A DNA stretch of 64,000 nucleotides from CBDCWO01 sp965223405 (lineage in GTDB: Bacteria; Bacteroidota; Bacteroidia; Chitinophagales; Saprospiraceae), in assembly GCA_965223405.1 (NCBI GenBank), contig CBDCWO010000006.1, forward strand, positions 5,704,001 to 5,768,000, in the 5' to 3' direction. A program made the position numbers and the translations under genes. The stretch's first letter is position 1. Every line of letters starts with the position of its first letter. Below the pieces are notes generated by a model that saw only the letters and a program-made list of their open reading frames with translations, made no database searches and was not told the origin of the DNA. Below are positions 55,383 through 62,709 of this stretch, in pieces.

Positions 55383-56357
55383 TTAAAAATCTTCGTCAAG
55401 CGAAAAGACTTGCTTGGCACGGTCTGCCATTACTCCGGATTTTTGGTAATCCGCCACTCTCTTTTCAAAAAAGTTGGTTTTACCTTGTAATGAGATCAAT
55501 TCCATCCAGGGAAATGGATTTTCAACCTGATAAACCTTTTTGCAATCAAGAGCGACTAACAGTCTATCTGCCACAAATTCAATATACTGACACATCAATT
55601 TTGAATTCATGCCAATGAGATCAACGGGAATCGAATCGGAAACAAACTCTTTCTCGATGGTAACGGCATCTACGATAATTTTAGTTACCTGCTCTTTGGA
55701 AAGTTTGTTGACGACATGTCGATTGTATAAAAGGCAGGCAAAATCGCAGTGCATGCCTTCATCGCGACTGATTAACTCATTTGAAAAACTCAATCCTGGC
55801 ATTAATCCGCGTTTCTTTAACCAAAAAATGGAACAGAATGAACCGCTAAAGAAAATACCTTCCACTGCTGCAAATGCAATTAGCCTCTCCTGAAAACTTC
55901 CATTTTCAATCCATCGTAAGGCCCAGTCTGCCTTTTTCTTTACGCAGTCCATAGTATCAATTGCATTGAACAGGTATTGCTTTTCATCCGGATCTTTAAT
56001 GTAGGTGTCGATTAATAAACTATAGGTTTCAGAGTGAATGTTTTCCATCATAATCTGAAAACCATAGAAGAACTTGGCCTCCGTATATTGAACTTCGCTG
56101 ACAAAATTTTCCGCCAAATTTTCATTTACAATTCCATCTGAAGCTGCAAAGAATGCCAAAACATGTTTTACGAAATGTTTTTCATCTTCAGACATCTTTT
56201 CCCAATCAGTTAGGTCTTGTGACAGATCAATCTCTTCAGCCGTCCAAAAGCAAGCTTCAGATTGTTTATAAAATGCCCAAATATCATCATGTTGAATGGG
56301 AAATATTACAAATCGGTTAGGATTTTCGGTTAAAATAGGTTCAATTTCATGCTTCAT
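55383..56357 (-). CDS. nrdB: Ribonucleoside-diphosphate reductase beta (class I)
   Basis: 324 residues. Metal-binding residues are visible in EACFWTAEEIDLSQD, HFVKHVLAFFAASDGIV (Glu/His), ENIHSETYSLLI and RDEGMHCDFACLLY. The partner NrdA is directly downstream. Sub-class (Fe-Fe, Mn or Tyr-less) cannot be fixed without alignment of the Tyr site. Upstream is a well-formed Bacteroidota promoter (56410-56440), and further away a DnaA-box-like palindrome. Confidence 0.95.
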   Translation of the reverse strand: MKHEIEPILTENPNRFVIFPIQHDDIWAFYKQSEACFWTAEEIDLSQDLTDWEKMSEDEKHFVKHVLAFFAASDGIVNENLAENFVSEVQYTEAKFFYGFQIMMENIHSETYSLLIDTYIKDPDEKQYLFNAIDTMDCVKKKADWALRWIENGSFQERLIAFAAVEGIFFSGSFCSIFWLKKRGLMPGLSFSNELISRDEGMHCDFACLLYNRHVVNKLSKEQVTKIIVDAVTIEKEFVSDSIPVDLIGMNSKLMCQYIEFVADRLLVALDCKKVYQVENPFPWMELISLQGKTNFFEKRVADYQKSGVMADRAKQVFSLDEDF

Positions 56358-56409
56358 TTAATACGTGTTAAATACAATATTCAGATATACGGTTTCATCA
56401 ACGGGGAGC

Positions 56410-56440
56410 CAAAAATATTGGATTATTTCAGGCGCACAAA
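56410..56440 (-). promoter_or_regulatory. Consensus Bacteroidota promoter of nrdB-nrdA
   Basis: On the minus strand TTTG (56437-56440), 19 bp, then TATTTTTG (56410-56417) matches the TTTG-N19-TAnnTTTG promoter of the Bacteroidota primary sigma factor. Transcription would start near 56404, giving a leader of about 47 nt to the nrdB ATG. Confidence 0.55.
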
Positions 56441-56617
56441 ATTTAAATAGAAAAATAGATATATTTATTTTCTAAATTTATAAATGCCTGAATACAAACT
56501 CTTCGTTGGATATTTTTGGCTTATCATTTGCTAGGTAAAATTGAAGCAATTACCTGCGGAATGACTCATCAAATTAAATAATAATTTTTTGTTATATGAT
56601 AAAAAGATTTCAACACT

Positions 56618-56636
56618 TTGTGGATAACTTCCACAA
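56618..56636. promoter_or_regulatory. DnaA-box-containing palindrome upstream of nrdB
   Basis: TTGTGGA-TAACT-TCCACAA is a perfect inverted repeat with 7-bp arms. TGTGGATAA inside it (56619-56627) is the exact complement of the DnaA box TTATCCACA. DnaA regulates nrdAB in E. coli; a similar link here, about 260 bp from the nrdB start, is inference. One box does not make an origin. Confidence 0.4.
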
Positions 56637-56785
56637 GTCTTTAAAATACAGGTGGCTATATGCGATTAGAAATAATGCAAATTGTGCAAAAGCTCTGTTC
56701 TATGGTTGATAGCCTAGTCAAATATGTTGAACTGCGGTTGGTATATAATGAGTTTATGTTGAGTCAGGATCATTACATAAGAAGG

Positions 56786-57757
56786 TTAAAAAAGCTTCTT
56801 GCGACGGAAAAACCATACAAGTAAAATGCTGATGAATATCGAAATGACGACGATCATCACAAAAGCGGATTCGCTCTGTTGCCAAGGGACCGGTACATTC
56901 ATCCCATAAAAACTTGCCACCAAAGTAGGAACCATTAATATTATTGTCACAATAGTCAACCGCTTTATAAAGACATTGAGATTGTTGGAGACTATTGAAG
57001 CATAGGCTTCCATAGTTCCATTTAGAATATTCGTATAGACATTTGCCATTTCCAGAGCTTGACCATTATCGATTAATATATCCTCGAAAAGATCTGTCTT
57101 GTCCAGGTTATCGGAAATCCGTAAAAAGTCAGTTCTTTTAATTTTCATCTTTAATAGTTCATTCGCACTTAATGAATTGACAAAAAAGACTAGGCTTTTT
57201 TCTATTCTCAAAAGCTGTTTTAGCTCTTCATTTCGGCTGGAATCATACAATTCCTTTTCGATAATGTTTCGTTTGAGATTAAGTTCTTTCAAGCATTTCA
57301 GATAGAATAACACATTCTGTTCGAATATTTGCAGAACAAACTGGGTATGATCCGAAAGCGAGAATCCCTTTACTTTGTGTGTAAAAAATCGTTCTATGAT
57401 CGGATTATTTTTTGCACAAATGGAAATGATATAGTCTTCCAACAAAATAATGCCAATTGGAATAGTTATGTAAATGGCCTCATTTTCTTGGTCTATTTCA
57501 TTCAATATCGGACTATTTATCAAAATGAACCTGACTCCGGCTTCTTTTTCATATCTCGATCTTTCATCTACGTCGAGCGAATCGATTAACAAGTCTACCT
57601 CAAAATTAAATTTTAATGCCAGATGTGTTAATTCATCATTGTCTATGGGAGGAGTAATGTTGATCCAGCATCCTGGTTGCAGGTCATCTAACTCGACCAA
57701 ACTTTGCTCTTTTGTGGTGTAATACCGGATCACCTGTTCAGTATATTTTATCAACAA
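56786..57757 (-). CDS. corA: CorA-family magnesium/cobalt transporter
   Basis: 323 residues. A soluble N-terminal domain is followed by the long helix and two C-terminal TM segments with the selectivity motif YGMNVP just after TM1. CorA pentamers admit Mg2+. The frame starts at TTG (57757, or TTG 57754) directly after an in-frame stop; no ATG is available. A single gene. Confidence 0.93.
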   Translation of the reverse strand: MLIKYTEQVIRYYTTKEQSLVELDDLQPGCWINITPPIDNDELTHLALKFNFEVDLLIDSLDVDERSRYEKEAGVRFILINSPILNEIDQENEAIYITIPIGIILLEDYIISICAKNNPIIERFFTHKVKGFSLSDHTQFVLQIFEQNVLFYLKCLKELNLKRNIIEKELYDSSRNEELKQLLRIEKSLVFFVNSLSANELLKMKIKRTDFLRISDNLDKTDLFEDILIDNGQALEMANVYTNILNGTMEAYASIVSNNLNVFIKRLTIVTIILMVPTLVASFYGMNVPVPWQQSESAFVMIVVISIFISILLVWFFRRKKLF

Positions 57758-57848
57758 TTAGGGTTCGAGCAAACATACAAATTCAAAATTGAAGTCATAT
57801 TCATTTTGCTGAAAAAGTCAATTCTTAATGATTTTGTTCAAGTATTTA

Positions 57849-58502
57849 TTACCGATTTTGTAATTGAGAAACAAAGTGTTGATAACATTCAACATGATCG
57901 CTTCCCTGATATGCCATTGAATCGGCTATAATGCAAGCCATCTGTTCAAAATTATAAGAGATCAACATTTTACCGTTATTCATATCCTTAATCAACTGGG
58001 TCGGTCCTCCATAATCATAACCGTGCTTTGGCAATTGAGCAAACCAGGCATGATGTATATAGCCCGATCCAAAGTAATTATACTGCCATATATGCACAGC
58101 TTCGTGGATCAAGGTCTTGGCGCTAAATTTTCCCCAAGAATTGATGGTGAAAAAGCTGACATAAACAAATCTTTTTTGTTTTGGACCCAGGTGGGCCCGT
58201 TGATCCATTCTTATTTTATAATTTGGAATCGAATCAGCAAAGATGGATTTGACTAGCGCTGACTCTTGTGGCGTTAAATGTCTGTTTTGTTTTAGTTCAG
58301 ATTCCAACCATTGATAAAGATAAGGCGCTCCAGATAAGTCCAATAGGATAAACAATAGGTCAAGAATCCAGTGACCAACCAGGAAAAAAATATTTGGAAA
58401 TCGTGTTTTCTGATATAGGAATAAATGGTGGATGTTATGCAACAACAAAATAGAGAAAAACCTTCTCCACATTCTGAAATAATGGTGTAAATACCAATTC
58501 AT
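57849..58502 (-). CDS. Putative membrane-associated HExxH zincin
   Basis: 217 residues from the ATG at 58502 (a TTG at 58508 is possible). A basic, histidine-rich N terminus and a hydrophobic stretch (about 38-57) precede a soluble domain with HEAVH (His 133, Glu 134, His 137) and a later Glu 186 in NFEQMACIIADS, spaced as the third ligand of a gluzincin-like metallopeptidase. The family is not one I can name. It starts 2 bp after the LolC-like permease gene (or overlaps it by 4 bp from the TTG), so the two are co-translated. Confidence 0.65.
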   Translation of the reverse strand: MNWYLHHYFRMWRRFFSILLLHNIHHLFLYQKTRFPNIFFLVGHWILDLLFILLDLSGAPYLYQWLESELKQNRHLTPQESALVKSIFADSIPNYKIRMDQRAHLGPKQKRFVYVSFFTINSWGKFSAKTLIHEAVHIWQYNYFGSGYIHHAWFAQLPKHGYDYGGPTQLIKDMNNGKMLISYNFEQMACIIADSMAYQGSDHVECYQHFVSQLQNR

Positions 58503-58504
58503 AA

Positions 58505-59776
58505 TCAATTGAAACGAATACTACGTACCGGGGATAATAAACTTACAAAGTAGGTTGGTATAGTCAAAGAAAGAATTGTGACAATAAAGAACACCAGATT
58601 AATTACAATGATTAAGGGAAAGTTAAATGATATGGGAGCATAGGCAACATAATAGTCTGCCTCATTTAACTGTATAAATTGCCATTTGTATTGCAACCAA
58701 CATAGTCCTAATCCTAAGGCATTTCCAATTAACATACCTCTCCAAATAATTCGAATGGCTTGATATACGAATATTTTGCGGATGGCCCAATTCGTAGACC
58801 CCATGGATTTGAAAATACCAACCATTCTGGTGCGTTCGATAATCATTATGAATAGGACAGTCACCAAATTGATAACCGACACGATCAAAAGAAGAATTAA
58901 TATTAGGTATTCATTGATATTTTGTAACTCCAGCCAATCGAAGATATTTGGAAATTTTTGTTTTATTGATTCGGAATAAAGATCAGGAGGGAGAAGCTCT
59001 TCATAAATATATCGGTCATAAATTTCCATGTCATTTACATTTTTGACAAAAACTTCAAAACCACTTACTTGTGAATCGTTCCATCCAAGCATACTTTGTC
59101 CGGTTCTAACATCAATAAGAACTAATTTCTTATCATATTCTTCCAATCCGGTTTTATAAATACCACTTACCGACAATCGCCTCACAGTTTCTTGACCATT
59201 TTTTTGAAAATATACATCCAGTCTATCTCCTATTTCGATTTGTAATCTATTGGCAATGTAATTAGAGAGTACAATATCTTTTGAACCTACCGAATCTGAA
59301 TAGTCAATCGGCTCGCCCTGTATCATGAACCGATTCAATCGTTCATACTGCATATTTTCTCCGATACCTTTTAATAATACTCCTTCTATGTTTTCTTCAA
59401 AAGCAATAATACCCGGTACCATAACATAGCTATAAGTTCCTTCAATCCCTCCTTTGGCGATTAGTCTACTGCCGTTGTAATCAATGACTTCAACTTGGCC
59501 CAATGTATCCAATGGTTGAAGAAAAGACTGCTTTTTTGCAATTGGAGCGGTATCGAAAAGGGAATTAAGAGATGGACTTACAATGTTGATATGTCCCCAA
59601 AAACCGAATACCTTGTCACTTACTTCTGATTTAAAGCCTTTTATAATGGAAGAGGCGAGAATCATAACCATAATACTCATAGCTATAGTGACTATAGAAA
59701 TATTCACAATTATCTTTAAAAAGGTATTTTGTTTTGAAAGCGAAAGTCTACTTCCGATAAACGCTGAAAAATTCAT
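58505..59776 (-). CDS. LolC/LolE-like ABC transporter permease
   Basis: 423 residues: one TM near the N terminus (about 25-47), a large periplasmic MacB-like domain (about 50-270) and three C-terminal TMs of the FtsX fold (about 285-310, 325-360, 380-415). The order and length fit the lipoprotein-releasing permease LolC/LolE. The ATPase (LolD) is not adjacent. It is the first gene of a pair with the HExxH protein, and divergent from tyrS. Confidence 0.88.
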   Translation of the reverse strand: MNFSAFIGSRLSLSKQNTFLKIIVNISIVTIAMSIMVMILASSIIKGFKSEVSDKVFGFWGHINIVSPSLNSLFDTAPIAKKQSFLQPLDTLGQVEVIDYNGSRLIAKGGIEGTYSYVMVPGIIAFEENIEGVLLKGIGENMQYERLNRFMIQGEPIDYSDSVGSKDIVLSNYIANRLQIEIGDRLDVYFQKNGQETVRRLSVSGIYKTGLEEYDKKLVLIDVRTGQSMLGWNDSQVSGFEVFVKNVNDMEIYDRYIYEELLPPDLYSESIKQKFPNIFDWLELQNINEYLILILLLIVSVINLVTVLFIMIIERTRMVGIFKSMGSTNWAIRKIFVYQAIRIIWRGMLIGNALGLGLCWLQYKWQFIQLNEADYYVAYAPISFNFPLIIVINLVFFIVTILSLTIPTYFVSLLSPVRSIRFN

Positions 59777-59888
59777 AGAGTGAATATATTGAATATCTTA
59801 ATTGTATGGGCTATGGCTAGCCAAATACCGGTGAGATATTTTAAATGCTTAATAAACGCATAAGTTCAAAGTAATAATAAAATCCGTG

Positions 59889-59896
59889 TATTTTTG
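59889..59896 (+). promoter_or_regulatory. Probable tyrS -7 promoter element
   Basis: TATTTTTG is an exact TAnnTTTG match 26 bp before the tyrS ATG. A TTC, 21 bp upstream, is the only -33 candidate and is imperfect. The implied leader is about 20 nt, leaving no room for a T-box. Confidence 0.35.
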
Positions 59897-59922
59897 CGGC
59901 TTGGAATCAATAGAATAAGAGT

Positions 59923-61215
59923 ATGAATTTTATCGAAGAATTAAGGTGGAGGGCAATGTTGCAGGATTATACCCCTGGAATTCTTGAAGAGTTGCAGAAA
60001 GGGAAAGTTACAGGATACATTGGATTTGATCCTACGGCCCCTTCTTTAACGATCGGTAATTATGTTCAGGTAATGCTTTTGAAAATATTTCAACAGTCTG
60101 GACATCAGCCGATTATACTAATGGGTGGTGCTACTGGAAGGATTGGTGATCCATCGGGAAAAGACACTGAACGGGATCTGAAGACCATAGAAGAACTTGA
60201 GAAAAATCTGGCATTTCAAAAATTACAATTTCAGAAATTGATAGATTTTGAGTGTGGAGGGACTTCAGCCATTATGGTCAATAATTTTGATTTTTATAAG
60301 GATATGAATGTGCTGGAGTTTATGCGCAATGTGGGAAAGAACCTTACCATAAACTATATGATGTCGAAAGAATCTGTTAAAACAAGGATTGAAACTGGGA
60401 TGTCCTATACAGAGTTTAGCTATCAATTACTCCAGGCATATGACTTTTTGTATTTGTATAAGAACTATAACTGCAACCTACAGATGGGAGGATCAGACCA
60501 ATGGGGGAATATCACCAGCGGGACTGAGTTTATTCGTCGGATGGCAGGTGGTAAAGCATATGCTCTGACCACTCCCCTACTTACTAAAGCTGATGGGAAA
60601 AAGTTTGGCAAATCGGAGGAAGGTAATATATGGTTAGATCCTAAACTAACCTCTCCTTATAAATTCTATCAGTACTGGATTAATGCAGATGACCGAGATT
60701 TGAGAAAATTCTATCGATACTTCTCTTTGAAAAACCGGGATGAAATTGAAATCCTGGAGAAAGATTGCGAAACAGATCCAAATCGTTTGAAAAAACTTCT
60801 GGCGGAAGAGCTTACAGTTAGAATACATGGCCATGAAAATTATCAATCGGCATTGAAAGTGTCAGAATTGCTGTTCAACCATCGCCTGGATACCAACTTT
60901 CTGAAATTACTAACTCCACAGCAATGGAAAAATATAGGTAATGAGATTCCCACTAGTCAATTGGAATCGGAACTTCCCGATCTGATAGATTTACCGACTT
61001 TTTTAACTGAATACACCTCCATCTTTCGAAGTAAAAGTGAAGTTTGGAGAGGAATTAAAGGAAATGCCCTTGCGGTAAATAAAATAAAAGTGAACTCTGA
61101 CAACATTCAGCAGTTGGAATCTGGGCTAAAGTCAGGACTTTGGTTACATGATCAGTTTATGTTAGTTGAGAATGGAAAAAAGAATAAGTTCATGGTTTTG
61201 AGAAAAAAAATTTAA
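59923..61215 (+). CDS. tyrS: Tyrosyl-tRNA synthetase with altered HIGH motif
   Basis: 430 residues, the usual bacterial TyrRS length. YIGFDPTAPS, ATGRIGDPSGKD, YTEFSYQLLQAYDFLYLY, QMGGSDQWGNI and the KMSKS-equivalent KFGKS are all present, and a C-terminal S4-like RNA-binding domain covers about 365-430. The HIGH-equivalent reads TIGN (residues 43-46) in SLTIGNY, where bacterial TyrRS normally has HIGH, HLGH or HIGN, so the first catalytic His is Thr. Everything else looks functional. Confidence 0.95.
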   Translation: MNFIEELRWRAMLQDYTPGILEELQKGKVTGYIGFDPTAPSLTIGNYVQVMLLKIFQQSGHQPIILMGGATGRIGDPSGKDTERDLKTIEELEKNLAFQKLQFQKLIDFECGGTSAIMVNNFDFYKDMNVLEFMRNVGKNLTINYMMSKESVKTRIETGMSYTEFSYQLLQAYDFLYLYKNYNCNLQMGGSDQWGNITSGTEFIRRMAGGKAYALTTPLLTKADGKKFGKSEEGNIWLDPKLTSPYKFYQYWINADDRDLRKFYRYFSLKNRDEIEILEKDCETDPNRLKKLLAEELTVRIHGHENYQSALKVSELLFNHRLDTNFLKLLTPQQWKNIGNEIPTSQLESELPDLIDLPTFLTEYTSIFRSKSEVWRGIKGNALAVNKIKVNSDNIQQLESGLKSGLWLHDQFMLVENGKKNKFMVLRKKI

Positions 61216-61380
61216 TTTTTTTTGATAATATTTTTATTTCTAATACAATAATTGGATATTTAGATCATTATATAGTTGTTACTTTTTTCTCCTGAATATT
61301 ACCTTAGTCCCTGAACGAAATAGCCTTTTGAATAATTGTTTTATAATATATATAACAAGTATATAATATATTTGTTTTTA

Positions 61381-61543
61381 TATAGTTATATATGTAAAGA
61401 TAAAATGGGTGTTAAAACGAAGTAGGATGCCCCCCTTCATCCTACTCTTAATTCCCACTCAAAAGAGACTTAAATTGCATCTTGGTACATAAATTGGTTC
61501 GACAACGGCTTCCATCTCTTGATGGAGCCGTTGTTTTTGTTTA
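61381..61543 (+). ncRNA. Candidate structured small RNA with C-rich loop
   Basis: TATATTTG at 61367-61374 matches the -7 consensus (no good -33), placing a start near 61381. The RNA would contain a perfect 8-bp hairpin GTAGGATG/CATCCTAC with a CCCCCCTT loop (61422-61445), a linker, then a 14-bp terminator stem (61502-61534) and a T tract. It is 165 bp beyond the tyrS stop, so it could instead be a long tyrS 3' end. A run of six C in a loop is a common sRNA seed type for G-rich ribosome-binding sites. Confidence 0.45.
61502..61543 (+). terminator. Rho-independent terminator
   Basis: ACAACGGC-T-TCCATC, loop TCTT, GATGGA-GCCGTTGT: a 14-bp stem with one bulged T, followed by TTTTTGTTT. It ends either the candidate small RNA or a long tyrS transcript. 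Confidence 0.85.
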
Positions 61544-61640
61544 AAATAAAACCAAATTGTCCATCACAAGACTTCATCAGTTGTGGTATTTTCGGAAATT
61601 TGAGTTAGAATATTGAAAAAATCATCACTAATAACTGATC

Positions 61641-62708
61641 ATGCGTGGGCCTTACCTATTATTATTTTCTATTTTATTCCTGTTAAGCAGTTGTGAAGAT
61701 GAAGCACCTTCAGTTCCATTTGAAGGGGAAGAGTTTGAGCCAGAGTGGTTAATTCCCAGCCAACACATCAGAAGCGGAGGAGTCGGTAAAGACGGAATTC
61801 CATCAATAGACAATCCTATTTTTGTAAATATTAATCAAGGAGATGCTTTTGTTTCTCCCGAAGACCTGGTTGTTTTGGTTAAATACGGAGATGTTGTCAA
61901 GGCATATCCATACAAAATCATGGATTATCATGAAATTGTAAATGACCAGATTGAAGATAGGTATTATGCCCTGAATTATTGTCCATTGACCGGAACTGCG
62001 ATGGCCTGGAATCGAAAATTAAAATTGGGGGTCACTACATTTGGGGTATCGGGATTGTTATTCCAATCCAATCTAATCCCTTTTGACAGAGAAACAGAAA
62101 GTGACTGGTCGCAGATGTTGAGGACTTCGGTTCGCGGATTTTATAAAGGTGAAAAAATTATTTCTTATCCGGTCATTGAAACCCGGTGGCAAACAGCCAA
62201 AGAAATGTACCCAGGTCTGAAAGTTTTATCTACCGAAACAGGGTATAATCGGCCGTATCAGGTCTATCCGTACGACGATTATATTACCGCTGACGCAAAA
62301 ATTTTATTTCCAATAGTTAATGTTGATTACAGATTACCCTTTAAAGAAAGGGTGCATGGCTTTGTGGTCAACGAAGAGTCAATGATTTTTAAGCGAGAGA
62401 TGTTTAAAAGTGGTCCAAAACTAATACAGGGGGAATTTGAAGGAGAGCCGTTTGTCGTCTATGGTGATTATGAAAATGATCTGTTTGTTTCATTCAGCCG
62501 GAAGTTGAAAGATGGAAATCCAATCAATTTCAATCTGTCTGAAGATTCGATGAGTCTTCAAGATGAAGATGGCAACACATGGGACCTGTTCGGATACCAT
62601 ATATCTGGTCCCGGACCTATTGAAGATCTAAAATTAATCGATGGGATCACCGGCTATTGGTTCACTTTTGGATCCTTTTTTCCCCAGCCGGTTTTGTATT
62701 CTCCTTAA
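61641..62708 (+). CDS. DUF3179 lipoprotein
   Basis: 355 residues with a lipoprotein signal (LLSSC, Cys 18). The DUF3179 hallmark YCPLTGTAMAW is at about 113-123, after VVLVKYGDVVKAYPYKIMDYHEIVND and before WSQMLRTSVRGFYKGE. Function is unknown; members are exported. The stop is 1 bp from the convergent SMC gene, so the two share a transcription-collision point. Confidence 0.85.
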   Translation: MRGPYLLLFSILFLLSSCEDEAPSVPFEGEEFEPEWLIPSQHIRSGGVGKDGIPSIDNPIFVNINQGDAFVSPEDLVVLVKYGDVVKAYPYKIMDYHEIVNDQIEDRYYALNYCPLTGTAMAWNRKLKLGVTTFGVSGLLFQSNLIPFDRETESDWSQMLRTSVRGFYKGEKIISYPVIETRWQTAKEMYPGLKVLSTETGYNRPYQVYPYDDYITADAKILFPIVNVDYRLPFKERVHGFVVNEESMIFKREMFKSGPKLIQGEFEGEPFVVYGDYENDLFVSFSRKLKDGNPINFNLSEDSMSLQDEDGNTWDLFGYHISGPGPIEDLKLIDGITGYWFTFGSFFPQPVLYSP

Positions 62709-62709
62709 T

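Larger units (their letters stand above)
56358..56785. other. Intergenic region upstream of nrdB
   Basis: 428 bp between corA and nrdB (same strand). It contains the nrdB promoter (56410-56440) and a DnaA-box palindrome (56618-56636). No ORF, no clear corA terminator and no NrdR-box pair were found. Confidence 0.5.
61216..61640. other. Intergenic region after tyrS
   Basis: 425 bp. The first 165 bp are extremely AT-rich. It then holds a candidate small RNA (about 61381-61543) with a hairpin and a strong terminator. The last 100 bp before the DUF3179 gene show no clear promoter. Confidence 0.5.

Noticed and set aside
56618..56636. Replication origin based on the DnaA box
   Set aside because: Only one box, with no dnaA, no box cluster and no AT-rich unwinding array nearby.
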